Shown: positions 8,068 to 17,668 of the stretch, piece by piece | Layout of the letters: every line of letters begins with the position of its first letter | How positions within the stretch are numbered: the stretch's first letter is position 1 | Assembly: GCA_964402975.1 (NCBI GenBank) | Contig: CAYOEM010000015.1 | Location: 3,984-67,983, forward strand | Direction of reading: 5' to 3' | Source: CAMDKS01 sp964402975 | GTDB lineage: Bacteria; Bdellovibrionota_B; Oligoflexia; Oligoflexales; RGVZ01 | Length of the DNA stretch: 64,000 nt | Notes under the pieces: generated by a model | Told to the model about the DNA's origin: nothing | Database searches by the model: none | Seen by the model: only the letters and a program-made list of their open reading frames with translations | Position numbers and translations under genes: made by a program

Positions 8068-9459
8068 ATGAAAACTTTTAATCTATGTCTTCTTGGGTTC
8101 ATCACTCTTTTCCAAGGTTGTAAGTCCAGTCAATTCACGGGCGGATCCAACCGAAGCCCAGCGTTACCGCCTGTCCAAACTAGAGATTTCGTTCAAGACA
8201 CCCGCGAAACAAGGCAAGTTCAAGTTAAGCAGGGTTCGTCTGGATCAAATAATAATCAAGCCTATAACGTCACGGCCATGGGCATCGTGGACATCGTCGT
8301 AGTTGTCGACAACAGCGGATCCATGAAAGAAGAGCAAACCAACCTCTCCTCAAGGATGTCACCGCTTCTCTCTGCGATCAAAGAGTCCGATTGGAAGATG
8401 GTTGTTGTTAGTACGGATGCCAACAATGAATATTTCAGAGGACCTATCTCCAAAACCACTTTCAATGCAGAAAATGTTTTCGCCAGTTACGTTATGAATG
8501 CCGGCGTGAATGGTAGCGGTCTTGAGCGTCCCATCAAACGCGCAGTCGACGCTCTGAGCTGGCGTCCATTTTTATCGGGATCTTGGCTTCGTCCAAACTC
8601 GACAGTGGCAGTCGTAATTTTGACCGATGAGGATAACTGTCACATTGATAACGAAAAGGGTTACGGCTGTGACGGATTTGCTGACGCCAATGGAACATAT
8701 CTAACCAATTATCTTTCAAGCATTCGCACCTTGGGCACTGATGCCCGCGTTTATGGGATTTTCTGGCACCCAAGTCAGACACAGGCACAGTGCAGCACAG
8801 CTTTGAAGCAAGCGACTATTGTGGCCGACGTGGTGCAAAGATCCGGCGGTACTTGGGGATCCATTTGTGATGCTGATTATTCGGCTACTCTAAGCAAAAT
8901 TTCAAATGACGTAGCAAAAATTCTTAAAGCAGATTTTGTTTTGAACGCCACACCCGATGCCGGAACATTTAAAATGACAGTGAACGGTCAGCCATGGACT
9001 GATTATCAGTTAACTGGACGTCAAGTTCACTTCACGAGAAATCCTCCTGTCGGCTCAGCCGTGCGAGTCGAGTTTCGTAGCGGTGCTTTTGGCGTGGTCA
9101 CGAATCGATTTGATATACCAGAAGCCCCCGCCGAGGGTGTCATCAATGCCACGGTGGGTGGACAAGCTGTTGGCAACGTTAGCTATGATGCGTCGAGCGG
9201 CAAGGCTGTATTTGCGAATATGCCGCCCGATGGCAGCACGATATTGATGTCATATAAGGTAAACTCACCGCTCCAGAACACCTTTGAAATCGCCCCTGAT
9301 GCGGACACCCGGTTTCTCAAGGTGATGGTGAACGGTGCGGTCGTTGATAAGTCCACGTACTCCTATAACTCTGGTACCGGTGCCATCACGTTTAAAGTTC
9401 CACCGCCAGAGTCCTCTAAAATCAGAGTTGAGTGGCGCGGCAAGCGAACCACGACCTAA
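8068..9459 (+). CDS. Lipoprotein with von Willebrand factor A domain and beta-repeat tail
   Basis: This is a 463-residue protein. The N-terminal signal ends in a lipobox (LFQGC, Cys18), so it is probably lipid-anchored. A vWA domain follows at about residues 70-290, with the MIDAS motif DNSGSMKEE (DxSxS) and a later TDEDNC segment. Such domains bind ligands through a divalent cation. The C-terminal 170 residues contain three related beta-rich segments (starting near FVLNATPD, RFDIPEAP and FEIAPDAD), each with a VNG/VGG turn and a hydrophobic VRVE/MSYK strand, which look like small tandem beta-sandwich units. Ligand unknown. Confidence 0.85.
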   Translation: MKTFNLCLLGFITLFQGCKSSQFTGGSNRSPALPPVQTRDFVQDTRETRQVQVKQGSSGSNNNQAYNVTAMGIVDIVVVVDNSGSMKEEQTNLSSRMSPLLSAIKESDWKMVVVSTDANNEYFRGPISKTTFNAENVFASYVMNAGVNGSGLERPIKRAVDALSWRPFLSGSWLRPNSTVAVVILTDEDNCHIDNEKGYGCDGFADANGTYLTNYLSSIRTLGTDARVYGIFWHPSQTQAQCSTALKQATIVADVVQRSGGTWGSICDADYSATLSKISNDVAKILKADFVLNATPDAGTFKMTVNGQPWTDYQLTGRQVHFTRNPPVGSAVRVEFRSGAFGVVTNRFDIPEAPAEGVINATVGGQAVGNVSYDASSGKAVFANMPPDGSTILMSYKVNSPLQNTFEIAPDADTRFLKVMVNGAVVDKSTYSYNSGTGAITFKVPPPESSKIRVEWRGKRTTT

Positions 9460-9467
9460 GTTGGACC

Positions 9468-11312
9468 TCATTTAACTTTCTGTTTAATTTTTTCTGCTAA
9501 GTCCCGTGAGACGCCCTTGACGAGAGTCAGGGCGTCTGTGTTTGCGTTGATGATGGCCTCGATGCTGCCGAAATGTTTTAGGAGCTCAGCTCGAATTTTT
9601 GGGCCAACGCCCTCCACGGTTTCAAGCAGCGACTTTTGACCGATGCGGCTTCTTTTGTTGCGATGTTTTGTAATGGCAAAGCGGTGAGCCTCATCCCGCA
9701 CTTGTGTCAAGATCCTAAACGCGGGAGAGCCTGGAACAAGGGGTATAGGTGTGTCGCTGCCTGGCTTAAAAACCCGTTCAAGTGAGTGCTTTGGTGCCGA
9801 GCTTTTTTTGGTGGATTTCTCCGTTCTTGATTTGGCTAGGGAGACGATTTGTAAGTTAAGTCCCGGGAACTCAGCAAGAGACGTCAGTGCGCTATCAAGC
9901 TGTCCTCGTCCGCCATCGATGACTAGTAAGTCAGGCAGATCGTTGTCGCGCACACCCCGCTCCAGACGGCGTTTGACGACTTCGCGAATTGAGGCGAAAT
10001 CATCGGGCGCGCCCTGTACGGTCTCAATGTTGTAGGTGCGGTATAGACTTTTTTCGGGATGGCCGTCGATAAAGCAAACATCAGAAGCGACAATGGCTGT
10101 ACCCTGAAGGTTACTAATGTCGATACATTCAATGCGTCTCGGCGGAGCTTGTAGTCCCAGCGTTTGCTGCAGTGCTTCAAGTGATGAGCGGCGGCGGTCC
10201 ATGGCGCGGACTGCTTCGTCGTGGGCGTATTGGGCGTTTTTAGCTGCGATGCCAGCGAGGTCAGGCCAGGGTGCCCGCAGATTTTTGAGGGGACGAAGAT
10301 CTGGTGCCTTCACGCCTTCTGTTTGAATTGCCGCAGCGATGTCAGAGGCATTATCAAGCTCACGATCAATCACAATCCTGGGCGGCACAAAGCGCCCTTC
10401 ATAGTACTGAAGCAAAAAGTGAGGCAGCGTTTCTGTTGGATTCTCAATGCCGCTGACTGCAAAAGTAAACGAATCTCCCCCCAGGAGCTTGCCGTTTCGA
10501 ATCATGGCTACGTGAATAGCGATGGCATCGGTGGACTCGGCGCAGGCAATAACGTCGCCGTCAATATCTGGTGCGACCATCACCGATTGTTTTTCTGTCA
10601 GGATATCAATGGCTTTAATTTGGTCACGGTAAGAGGCGGCTAGTTCAAATTGTTCCCGTTCGGATGCCAGAAGCATTTTGGATTGGAGAGTTTTAACGAC
10701 GTCCTCGTTTTTACCTTCAAGCAAAGCCATGGCGTCCCTGAGCATCGACTTATAGGCGTCTTTATCGACTTTTAAAACACAGGGACCAAGACACATTTTC
10801 ATGTGGTAGTAGTTGCAGACACGCTTGGCGTGCGCAAATTCCCAATCACTACAACGGATCAAGGGGAAAACCCGACGAATCGCATCAAGTGAGGTTTTTA
10901 AGCTACCTGAGGCGCTAAAGGGACCAAAATATTCAGCTCTGTCATCTTGACGTCGTCTCGATATTTCAATGCGTGGCCAATCAGCCGAGAAATCGATCCT
11001 GATGAAAGGATATTCTTTGTCATCGCGAAGTAAAATATTAAAGGGCGGTTGGTGGTGCTTGATCAGTGTTCTCTCAAGCAGTAGTGCTTCTACCTCGGTC
11101 TTCACTAGCATGATTTCAAAGTCATAGATCTCGCGCACAAGTGAGCGAGTTTTTGGGGAGTGATCTTTACTGTCGGTGAAGTAAGTCGATACCCTTGCCT
11201 TTAAATCCTTTGCTTTCCCAACATATAATACTTGCCCTTTAAGACCCTTCATAAAATAGACGCCGGGGCTTTTAGGGAGTGAGGATATTTTTGAACGAAT
11301 CGCCGGATTCAA
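9468..11312 (-). CDS. uvrC: Excinuclease ABC subunit C
   Basis: This 614-residue UvrC is the nuclease that makes both incisions in nucleotide excision repair. Seen are the N-terminal GIY-YIG domain (GVYFMKG … LYVGKAK), a Cys-containing middle region, a UVR motif near residues 205-235 (REQFELAASYRDQIKAI), the RNase-H-like 3' nuclease domain (CIDISNLQGT … DLLVIDGGRGQL) and a C-terminal helix-hairpin-helix region. Its ATG overlaps the uvrB stop by four bases, indicating a uvrB-uvrC operon with coupled translation. Confidence 0.98.
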   Translation of the reverse strand: MNPAIRSKISSLPKSPGVYFMKGLKGQVLYVGKAKDLKARVSTYFTDSKDHSPKTRSLVREIYDFEIMLVKTEVEALLLERTLIKHHQPPFNILLRDDKEYPFIRIDFSADWPRIEISRRRQDDRAEYFGPFSASGSLKTSLDAIRRVFPLIRCSDWEFAHAKRVCNYYHMKMCLGPCVLKVDKDAYKSMLRDAMALLEGKNEDVVKTLQSKMLLASEREQFELAASYRDQIKAIDILTEKQSVMVAPDIDGDVIACAESTDAIAIHVAMIRNGKLLGGDSFTFAVSGIENPTETLPHFLLQYYEGRFVPPRIVIDRELDNASDIAAAIQTEGVKAPDLRPLKNLRAPWPDLAGIAAKNAQYAHDEAVRAMDRRRSSLEALQQTLGLQAPPRRIECIDISNLQGTAIVASDVCFIDGHPEKSLYRTYNIETVQGAPDDFASIREVVKRRLERGVRDNDLPDLLVIDGGRGQLDSALTSLAEFPGLNLQIVSLAKSRTEKSTKKSSAPKHSLERVFKPGSDTPIPLVPGSPAFRILTQVRDEAHRFAITKHRNKRSRIGQKSLLETVEGVGPKIRAELLKHFGSIEAIINANTDALTLVKGVSRDLAEKIKQKVK

Positions 11313-13381
11313 CTTAGCCCCTCTTGTTCGCCAGCCGATTGGTCTTCTGAGCTTAGCTGGCTAGCGTGTTTGAGAAGCAAGTCTTTTAAAGATCTGATCT
11401 CGTCACGAAGCTCAGCCGCTTTTTCAAAGTCGAGCTCAGCCGCTGCTTTTTGCATGGCTTTTGATTTCTCTCGAATAGTTTTTTCAACAGTTTCCACGTC
11501 ATGCTTAGCCAAAAGTGCGAGGGCTTTTTTCACCTCAGGCGACTCGAGATCGTCTGTCTCAGAGGCTAGGCCATAAACTTTACGGAGGTCTTCGGGGATG
11601 GTTTTTATAACTGTTTTGGGCGTAATTCCGTGCGTGGCATTGTGTTCCATTTGAATTTTTCGCCGCCGAGACGTTTCATCAAGACATTGACGCATGGAGT
11701 CGGTGATCCGATCCGCGAAGAAGATCACCTTGCTGTCAGCGTTTCTTGCGGCTCGTCCTACTATCTGTATCAGGGATCGCGCGGACCTCAGAAAGCCCTC
11801 CTTGTCTGCGTCCATAACGGCTACAAGTTTTACTTCAGGTAGGTCAAGCCCTTCACGAAGCAAATTAATTCCAATCAAGATGTCGAATACGCCTTTGCGC
11901 AAATCCCGCAGAAGATCCACGCGTTCAAGACTATCAATATCTGCGTGGAGCCACCTGACGCGAAGTCCCATTTCTTGGTAGTACTTCGTCAAATCCTCGG
12001 CCATGCGTTTGGTCAGCGTCGTGACAAGGACTCTCCCGCCATCGGCAATAGCGGTTCGCATCTCTCCGTAAAGCTGATCCACCTGACCATTGATGGGTTT
12101 GATAAAAATTTCGGGATCAATCAAACCTGTTGGTCTAATGATCTGTTCAATAAAAGTTTGACCGGTGGATTCCAGTTCATATTTTCCGGGCGTAGCCGAG
12201 ACGTGAATAATTTGTCCGGTGCGGGTTAGGAACTCATCAAAATTGAGAGGTCTATTGTCAAGAGCACTTGGGAGCCTGAATCCGAAGTCCACGAGTACTT
12301 GCTTTCGACTACGGTCGCCTCGATACATGCCGCCAATTTGGGGAACTGTGATGTGACTTTCATCGATGAACGTGACGAAGTCTTTTGGAAAGTAGTCAAG
12401 AAGGGTTGGCGGGGGCTGCCCTGGCTTCATGCCCGTGAGGTAGCGGCTATAGTTTTCAATACCCGGACAAAAACCCAGATGCTCAAGAAGTTCAATGTCG
12501 TGCATGGTTCGCTGTTCAAGGCGCATGTACTCGACCATTTTACCGGTGGCGCGAAGCTCTCGCAGGCGAAGGCCTAGGTCTTCAAGAATTTCTTTTACGA
12601 TCACCTTCATGTCGGTGCGATCTGTGACGTAGTGACTATTGGGATAAAGCGTCAACTCTTCTATTTTTCGGATGGTTTCACCCGAGATTGCATCGACTAG
12701 AGAGATTCGCTCGATTTCATCTCCAAAAAACTCAACGCGCACCATCTCGTCGCGTTGGTGGGCTGGGAAAATGTCAATCACGTCACCTCGTGCTCTAAAA
12801 GTTCCACGCACGAGATTCACGTCATTACGTCCATACTGAATATCCACCAGTCGACGCATGAATTTTTCTCGAGAAACTGTTTCCCCGCTCTTAATTGGCA
12901 GCACAAGTTTGGCATAACTTTGGGGAGAGCCCAGACCGTAGATACAACTCACACTCGCGACTACGATCGTGTCTCTACGTTCAAATAGAGACATTGTGGC
13001 TTTGTGACGCATGCGATCGATATCGTCATTGATGGCGCTGTCTTTTGCGATGTAAGTGTCAGTGCTTGGCACGTAGGCTTCAGGTTGGAAGTAATCATAG
13101 TAGCTGATGAAGTACTCGACCGCGTTTTCAGGGAAGAATTCTTTAAATTCTGAGAAAAGTTGGGCCGCCAGGGTTTTGTTTGGTGCAAGAATTAGGGCGG
13201 GCCGCCCGAGCTGAGCAATGACGTTAGCCATGGTGAAGGTTTTCCCGCTTCCGGTCACGCCCAGCAGCACGGTGTGGCGTTCGCCTGATGAAATTCTACT
13301 CACCAGGCCGGCGATAGCTTTCGGCTGATCTCCCTGCGGAGTCAGGCCGGTGGCCAGTTTGAACGGAATTTGCTCTGTCAT
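11309..13381 (-). CDS. uvrB: Excinuclease ABC subunit B
   Basis: This 690-residue helicase-like damage-verification subunit shows Walker A GVTGSGKTFTMANV, the beta-hairpin region with the YYDYFQPEAY signature, helicase motif VI in QIVGRAARN, and a C-terminal UVR domain (KAAELDFEKAAELRDEIRSL) that contacts UvrC. Full length. It is divergent from the act operon. No convincing LexA box was seen in the 230-bp upstream region by eye. Confidence 0.98.
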   Translation of the reverse strand: MTEQIPFKLATGLTPQGDQPKAIAGLVSRISSGERHTVLLGVTGSGKTFTMANVIAQLGRPALILAPNKTLAAQLFSEFKEFFPENAVEYFISYYDYFQPEAYVPSTDTYIAKDSAINDDIDRMRHKATMSLFERRDTIVVASVSCIYGLGSPQSYAKLVLPIKSGETVSREKFMRRLVDIQYGRNDVNLVRGTFRARGDVIDIFPAHQRDEMVRVEFFGDEIERISLVDAISGETIRKIEELTLYPNSHYVTDRTDMKVIVKEILEDLGLRLRELRATGKMVEYMRLEQRTMHDIELLEHLGFCPGIENYSRYLTGMKPGQPPPTLLDYFPKDFVTFIDESHITVPQIGGMYRGDRSRKQVLVDFGFRLPSALDNRPLNFDEFLTRTGQIIHVSATPGKYELESTGQTFIEQIIRPTGLIDPEIFIKPINGQVDQLYGEMRTAIADGGRVLVTTLTKRMAEDLTKYYQEMGLRVRWLHADIDSLERVDLLRDLRKGVFDILIGINLLREGLDLPEVKLVAVMDADKEGFLRSARSLIQIVGRAARNADSKVIFFADRITDSMRQCLDETSRRRKIQMEHNATHGITPKTVIKTIPEDLRKVYGLASETDDLESPEVKKALALLAKHDVETVEKTIREKSKAMQKAAAELDFEKAAELRDEIRSLKDLLLKHASQLSSEDQSAGEQEGLS

Positions 13382-13615
13382 GAGTCACCATCTGAAGTCG
13401 ATCAAGAGCCAAGCTTGAGAGAACTTATAGCCTGTTTAAAAACTAATCACAAGTCCGCGTCATCGCTAACAAAAAGGCGTAAATGAGGGGGCGGTTTTAT
13501 ATTGTCGAGCCCCGACAAACACTCTATCATGGTACCTCTAAGTTTTCGTCGTGAGATCGTTTGTTTATGTCGCTGCCGTGCAATTTTTTTGTGGCAGTTG
13601 AGGAGGCGAGAAACA
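13382..13615. promoter_or_regulatory. Divergent promoter region between uvrB and the act operon
   Basis: This 234-bp region separates uvrB (minus) and actA (plus). A TTTATATT stretch at 13496-13503 could supply a -10 for the act operon, and TATAAG on the minus strand near 13421-13426 one for uvrB. Neither has a convincing -35. A GAGGAGG ribosome binding site at 13600-13606 fixes the actA start. Confidence 0.3.
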
Positions 13616-14188
13616 GTGTCAAATCTCTTTGGGCCTATTTCGAAATGGATGCAATTAGGAGTTTTAAGCTTATTTTTGGCTGTCGTCAGTCAGGCAACTC
13701 CCGCAAGTGCCTGGTGGTTTTGGACGCCGGGTGACACGGTCGACAACGTCGGCTACAAGCCAGAGCAGCCGATTCCATTCAGCCATAAGCTTCACGCCGG
13801 TGATCGAAAGATCCCATGTGAGTACTGCCACTCAAGTGCAAGGCGCTCATTTTCCTCTGGTGTGCCATCCAGCAATACCTGCATGGGTTGTCATAAAATT
13901 GTTCGAACAGACAAACCCGCCATCAAGCAGCTGACGGAAGCATACGAGAAGAATCAGCCGATCGAGTGGGTAAAGGTCCATGATTTGCCTGATTTTGTGC
14001 GGTTTCCGCATAAGCGCCATGTTCAGACCAAAGAGCAAGGTGGCGCCGGGCTTCAGTGTCAGGAGTGTCACGGTAAAGTTGAAGAGATGGAAGTGCTCGA
14101 ACAGGGTGCTCCATTGCAAATGGGCTGGTGCATCGGCTGCCACAAGGAGCGAAAGGCACCTCTCGATTGCTTGAGCTGTCATTACTGA
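13616..14188 (+). CDS. actA: Alternative complex III subunit A, pentahaem cytochrome c
   Basis: This is a 190-residue protein. GTG 13616 lies 9 bases after GAGGAGG and opens a membrane/signal segment (about residues 10-30, ending PASAWW). Upstream in-frame starts lack a ribosome binding site. Five CxxCH haem sites are visible: CEYCH, CMGCH, CQECH, CIGCH and CLSCH. This matches ActA, which carries electrons from the quinol-oxidising core to the cytochrome c acceptor. It is the first gene of the act operon, with 58 bp to actB. Confidence 0.93.
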   Translation: MSNLFGPISKWMQLGVLSLFLAVVSQATPASAWWFWTPGDTVDNVGYKPEQPIPFSHKLHAGDRKIPCEYCHSSARRSFSSGVPSSNTCMGCHKIVRTDKPAIKQLTEAYEKNQPIEWVKVHDLPDFVRFPHKRHVQTKEQGGAGLQCQECHGKVEEMEVLEQGAPLQMGWCIGCHKERKAPLDCLSCHY

Positions 14189-14246
14189 CGTGACGCCTTG
14201 CGTGTTCTGAGTTTGAGTTCCACATCAAAAAGAGGATCGTTGTAAG

Positions 14247-17200
14247 ATGAGTCAAGACAACACCAATCAAGAGAAAAATTCGGTTACGCGCCGCACGCCG
14301 GTGACCAGCATCCCTGGTTATGAGATGACGGATCGGGGGCCTGAGGTCTTTGCACCAGTTGATGGTCCTCTAGAGGCTCCTGTAAAGGATATCGAGAAAG
14401 GTCCTCTCTACATGGCTGCTGAAGAGGTGATGACATCTCTTGAAGAATCCCAGCCGACCGTCAGCGCCGGTGATGAAGCTTTGGCGTCAACTCCAGTCAG
14501 CCGACGCGACTTTTTGAAATTATTCTCAGCTGCAGCAGTCGCTAGCTCAGCTGCCTGTGTTCGACGTCCTTTAGAGAAAGCTGTTCCGTACGTTAACCAG
14601 CCGGTTGATCAGGGAATCGGCATTCCGACCTATTATGCAACCACGTGCGGTGAGTGTTCGTCGGGCTGTGGTATCACCGTAAAAACATCGTCAGGGTTAC
14701 CCATTAAGATTGAAGGTAATCCTGAGCATGCACTGAGCCAGGGTTCCACATGCGCATCCGGACAAGCGGCTTTACAGGCCTTGTTTCATCCGGATCGCCG
14801 CACGGCCCCTGGTTTTCAGGGTGCAACCGGATTTTCTACTTATGCGTGGAATGACATGTATGAGGTCTTGGCTCAGCGCCTGTCTGGCAAGAAGGTTGCA
14901 ATATTCACGAACGGTTCAACGGGATCGAGAAATTCGTTCTACGGTGACGTTCTTAAGAAGATGGGCGGATCTGAGAACGATCTCTATACCTACGAGTCAA
15001 ATTCCCTTTATGAGTCTATCAGCGAAGCTCATCAACTTGTGTTTGGCGTAGAGTGTTTGCCGCGTCCCGATATGCGTCTGGCCAAAGTCATCGTGGGGCT
15101 TGGAACGGATTTTCTTGATGTTGGTACTCATCCCGTATTTTTTGCGAAAAACTTCTCTGGTTTTCACTCCCTTCGCGGAGCAGAGCTAGGAAAGTTTATT
15201 CAGTTTGAGAGCATGATGACTCAAACTGGCGCCAAAGCTGATGAGCGTCATGTCATTCCTCCGTCAGGTGAGATCGTCGCCGCACTTCTCTTGATGAAGG
15301 CCTTGGTTGATAAGAATGTCTCTGGCCGCGCGAGAGATCAGGCGTCTCGAGTTTTGGCCGCAAATCTTGAGGTCGTAAACAGTGGTTACGAGCTTTTAGG
15401 TGTCAGTAAAGACGTATTTGATCACGTCGCTGAGGAGTTGTTAAAAGGGCCAGCCATGGTTTTGGCGGGCAACACGGCATTTGATGAAAATGCAACCATG
15501 CTTCAAGTTGCGGCCGCTTTGATCAATGAGATGGTCGGAGCCTACGGCAAAACGCTCTTCCTTGAACGTGGCTGGATGAGATCCCCTGTTCGCACGGGTG
15601 ATGTCAGCCGTTTCATGTCAAGTGCAAGCAAGTATGATGCTGTGTTTTTTATCGATACGAACCCCGTTTTCTCTCTGCCGCCATCTCTCGGTTTTGAAGG
15701 CGTGCTGAAGTCCATACCGATGATCATTAGTATGCAGTCATCTCCTAATGAAATGGACAGCTATGCGCACGTCATTATGCCGGTCACTCATGCTTTGGAA
15801 AGTTGGGGAGACGAGCAGCCTGTGGCAGGGTTCTGGTCAGCGCGTCAGCCTGTTGTTCGAGCCATTAAAGATGCGCGTCAAGCGGAAGATATTTTCCTTT
15901 GGTTGCTCGCCGCTCAGAAGAAGAGCCTGCCCTATGCGGACTACCGCGGTTATCTCATGGATAAATGGAAGCCGCTCATGACGCTCGTGGATGTCAAAGG
16001 CGTTGATTTTGACACGTTTATCAAAGCATTCCTTCGCAGAGGTTTTGCTGGACGGGTTGAGACTCGGCCCGCGCCATCCGTAAGAGATGTTGCTTCATCA
16101 TTCAAACTCGCTTCCGTTGCCACAAGCAAGGGCTTGAAGCTTCTTGCTCCATTGGATCCTAGACTGGGTGATGGGCGCGGTGCTGACAAGCCGATTTTGC
16201 AGGAAATCGGTGACGGAATGACGACGATCGCATGGGACAGCTGGGTGGCGATGAACCCCAATACAGCTGCAAAAATGGGATTTAAGCGCAATGACCTTCT
16301 CCTGGTTGAGACGGCCACTGGTAGCGTTAAAGTGGCACTGTATCCTTTGCCAGGTCTCCATGCAGACGCTGTGGTCATCAATCGTGGAAATGGCCACGGG
16401 AAGGATTCGGGGATTATTCAAGGAGGCGTCGGAGTTGATCCTCTGGTAATGCTTGGAAAGGCCATGGACCCTGTAACAAAGGCTCCGGTTACTTCTGGAC
16501 AAGAAGTGAAAATTTCTAAAACTGGCCAGATTTATCGACTTGCGGCTATGCAAAAAAGCCACGACATCGGAAAGCGCATCGGAATCGTAAAAAAATACTC
16601 GGTCGAGGATTTGAAAGATCTGAAACGCAGTCGAAGTCTCGATGATGTGCCTGACCTTTATCCGAAACTTAAGGCCGATGAGGAAGCGCAATACCGCTGG
16701 GGCATGTCAGTGGATCTGACCAAGTGTTCCGGTTGCGGTGCGTGTATGGCGGCTTGTGCGATCGAAAATAACGTCCCGCAAGTGGGCCGTGATCAGATCC
16801 TGCTTGGACGCGAGATGCACTGGGTTCGACTAGATCGCTACTTCGCTGGTGACATTGATAACCCGCAAGTCACATTCCAGCCAATGATGTGTCAGCAATG
16901 TAACCATGCGCCTTGTGAGGCTGTTTGTCCGGTCATTGCGACAAGCCATGATCCGGAAGGTATCAACTCGATGACCTACAACCGCTGCATCGGTACTCGT
17001 TACTGTGCAAATGCATGCCCATACAAGGTTAGACGCTTTAATTGGTGGACCCACAAGTGGGGTGTTCTGGGTGACAGGCCGCAGGATCGTATGCCGAGGG
17101 CCTTGAATCCTGAAGTTACAGTGCGGACTCGTGGTGTGATGGAAAAGTGCAACTTCTGTGCGCAGCGTATTCGCCAAGCGAAGTACGTGGCTAAAGAGCA

Positions 17201-17600
17201 AGGTAGACTCCTACGAGATGGTGATTTGCTGACGGCTTGCGCTCAGGTTTGCCCGAGTGATGCCATCGTGTTCGGCAATCTGAAAGATCGTGGCAGTCGC
17301 GTTAGCATTGAGCGCGCAGATGCGAGATCTTATCTAGCCTTGGGCGGTGACCCGGATAAAAATGAATTTGGTATCAAGACATTGCCGAACGTTAGCTACA
17401 TGGCTGTCATAGCGCACAGGGAGCCGTTGGGTACCGGTGCCGATGGTCACGGTAGTGAGCATGGTGATGGACATGCGCAAGGTCATGAAACCGGACACGA
17501 AGCCGAACATGGGGCTGAGCACGGGGGTAGTGCCCCTGCTGATTCGAGTGCGACCCCTGCCGGTACTCAGCAAGAGACCCCGGCCCCTGCGCATCAATAA
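14247..17600 (+). CDS. actB: Alternative complex III subunit B, molybdopterin-oxidoreductase-like domain fused to iron-sulfur domain
   Basis: This is a 1117-residue protein. A Tat-type signal (SRRDFLKLFS) lies near residue 88. The MopB-like domain follows; four Cys at about 134, 137, 141 and 169 have the spacing of an N-terminal Fe-S site, although characterised ActB proteins are known to lack molybdenum. Residues 825-1010 form a ferredoxin-like domain with Cys groups CSGCGAC, CQQCNHAPC, CIGTRYC, CNFC and CAQVC, consistent with three [4Fe-4S] and one [3Fe-4S] cluster. The last ~45 residues are an unusual His/Gly/Glu-rich tail (repeated GHG, EHG) ending in a Pro/Ala segment. Confidence 0.95.
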   Translation: MSQDNTNQEKNSVTRRTPVTSIPGYEMTDRGPEVFAPVDGPLEAPVKDIEKGPLYMAAEEVMTSLEESQPTVSAGDEALASTPVSRRDFLKLFSAAAVASSAACVRRPLEKAVPYVNQPVDQGIGIPTYYATTCGECSSGCGITVKTSSGLPIKIEGNPEHALSQGSTCASGQAALQALFHPDRRTAPGFQGATGFSTYAWNDMYEVLAQRLSGKKVAIFTNGSTGSRNSFYGDVLKKMGGSENDLYTYESNSLYESISEAHQLVFGVECLPRPDMRLAKVIVGLGTDFLDVGTHPVFFAKNFSGFHSLRGAELGKFIQFESMMTQTGAKADERHVIPPSGEIVAALLLMKALVDKNVSGRARDQASRVLAANLEVVNSGYELLGVSKDVFDHVAEELLKGPAMVLAGNTAFDENATMLQVAAALINEMVGAYGKTLFLERGWMRSPVRTGDVSRFMSSASKYDAVFFIDTNPVFSLPPSLGFEGVLKSIPMIISMQSSPNEMDSYAHVIMPVTHALESWGDEQPVAGFWSARQPVVRAIKDARQAEDIFLWLLAAQKKSLPYADYRGYLMDKWKPLMTLVDVKGVDFDTFIKAFLRRGFAGRVETRPAPSVRDVASSFKLASVATSKGLKLLAPLDPRLGDGRGADKPILQEIGDGMTTIAWDSWVAMNPNTAAKMGFKRNDLLLVETATGSVKVALYPLPGLHADAVVINRGNGHGKDSGIIQGGVGVDPLVMLGKAMDPVTKAPVTSGQEVKISKTGQIYRLAAMQKSHDIGKRIGIVKKYSVEDLKDLKRSRSLDDVPDLYPKLKADEEAQYRWGMSVDLTKCSGCGACMAACAIENNVPQVGRDQILLGREMHWVRLDRYFAGDIDNPQVTFQPMMCQQCNHAPCEAVCPVIATSHDPEGINSMTYNRCIGTRYCANACPYKVRRFNWWTHKWGVLGDRPQDRMPRALNPEVTVRTRGVMEKCNFCAQRIRQAKYVAKEQGRLLRDGDLLTACAQVCPSDAIVFGNLKDRGSRVSIERADARSYLALGGDPDKNEFGIKTLPNVSYMAVIAHREPLGTGADGHGSEHGDGHAQGHETGHEAEHGAEHGGSAPADSSATPAGTQQETPAPAHQ

Positions 17601-17668
17601 GATTTGGCGCTGTTTATTTGTAGATGTAAATGTCCCTGTATTGAAATGCCTTCGTGGAGTGAGCACAG

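Noticed and set aside
16098..16691. 197-codon minus-strand frame inside actB
   Set aside because: Antisense shadow of a well-supported gene with no motif or ribosome binding site.
17440..17600. Repetitive GGTCAC/GAGCAT sequence at the end of actB as a DNA repeat element
   Set aside because: It is explained by codons for a His/Gly/Glu-rich protein tail that stays in frame.
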